From Butyrivibrio sp. (lineage in GTDB: Bacteria; Bacillota; Clostridia; Lachnospirales; Lachnospiraceae), in the NCBI RefSeq assembly GCF_017940685.1, contig NZ_JAGAYD010000178.1, positions 1 to 48,006 of the forward strand: a DNA stretch of 48,006 nucleotides. The letters run 5' to 3'. How positions within the stretch are numbered: the stretch's first letter is position 1; every line of letters begins with the position of its first letter. Of this stretch, positions 47,888-48,006 are shown piece after piece. Below the pieces are notes generated by a model. The model was not told where the DNA came from and searched no databases. It saw only the letters and a program-made list of their open reading frames with translations. Made by a program: the position numbers and the translations under genes.

Positions 47888-48006
47888 AGCATACTAATAA
47901 CTTGGGATGAAACTGGAATTGCATACATGAAGGATGGTTTCAACCAGTTATTGCACAAGCTAAAACAGCGTGTCAGAGACGTTTCAACCAAAGAATGCAA
48001 ATAGCC
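47888..48006 (+). other. Window end without a convincing gene
   Basis: A 25-codon frame (47926-48003) is the only open one beginning with ATG. It has no ribosome site, so I do not call a gene. Confidence 0.35.

Noticed and set aside
47926-48003. 25-codon frame MKDGFNQLL... near the window end
   Set aside because: Too short, no ribosome site, no context to support translation.

Overview
The window looks like part of a large plasmid or other extrachromosomal replicon of a Lachnospiraceae-type Firmicute; a Butyrivibrio-like host is my guess. The signs are low-to-moderate GC, sigma-A style promoters (TTGnnn, 17 bp, TATAAT), strong GGAGG ribosome binding sites, a DUF4317 gene, a Rex-like repressor, a ParM/StbA-type actin and a TopB-type topoisomerase. 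Nearly all genes lie on the + strand. The only clear exceptions are an IS110 transposase and the Rex-like gene. There are no ribosomal, tRNA or phage structural genes, so a plasmid is favoured. A jumbo phage is not fully excluded, because thyA, dut, DNA ligase and a PP-loop enzyme also occur in phages.

Bases 1-26280 are a chain of operons of mostly unrecognised acidic proteins. Recognisable members are a macro-domain protein, a catalytic-domain-only tyrosine recombinase, two poly(ADP-ribose) polymerase-like enzymes in tandem, a calcineurin-like phosphoesterase, a PAPS-reductase-like PP-loop enzyme, NAD-dependent DNA ligase, thymidylate synthase, a phosphoribosyltransferase and a fusion of an XRE helix-turn-helix with a TraG/VirD4-like ATPase. 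Five operons (first genes at 1911, 5829, 9351, 14487, 21440) begin with the same promoter plus a roughly 115-nt structured leader. It has an outer stem AACGTCAAA/TTTGACGTT around an intrinsic-terminator-like hairpin, followed by a second hairpin whose stem covaries between copies. Inside the operons most gene junctions carry a second kind of RNA element: three short segments in which the middle one can pair with either the upstream or the downstream one, ending just before the ribosome binding site. I think these two families of RNA elements are the most likely undescribed system here. Three longer leaders (before the PP-loop gene, the ligase and the 21440 gene) are dense in further hairpins.

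An IS110-family element with a candidate bridge-RNA region sits inside the fifth operon (about 23586-25086).

Bases 26281-47154 change style. The leader family disappears, and several promoters instead carry a dyad of the type TACRCC...GGTGTA. The genes encode a secreted nuclease lipoprotein, a ParM-like filament protein, a NUMOD4/HNH endonuclease, a HAD-like hydrolase, a putative ribbon-helix-helix protein, topoisomerase III, a set of membrane-anchored coiled-coil proteins, lipoproteins and a secreted repeat protein, an accessory islet with an XRE-like regulator flanked by inverted arrays of TTGAGGG, the divergent Rex-like repressor, a CvpA-like membrane protein, a DUF4317 protein and dUTPase. 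The PARPs, macro domain, NAD-dependent ligase and Rex-like protein all belong to families that use NAD or ADP-ribose, and thyA, dut and the phosphoribosyltransferase act on nucleotides. A replicon carrying its own nucleotide and NAD-linked DNA maintenance functions is a reasonable inference, not a demonstrated fact.
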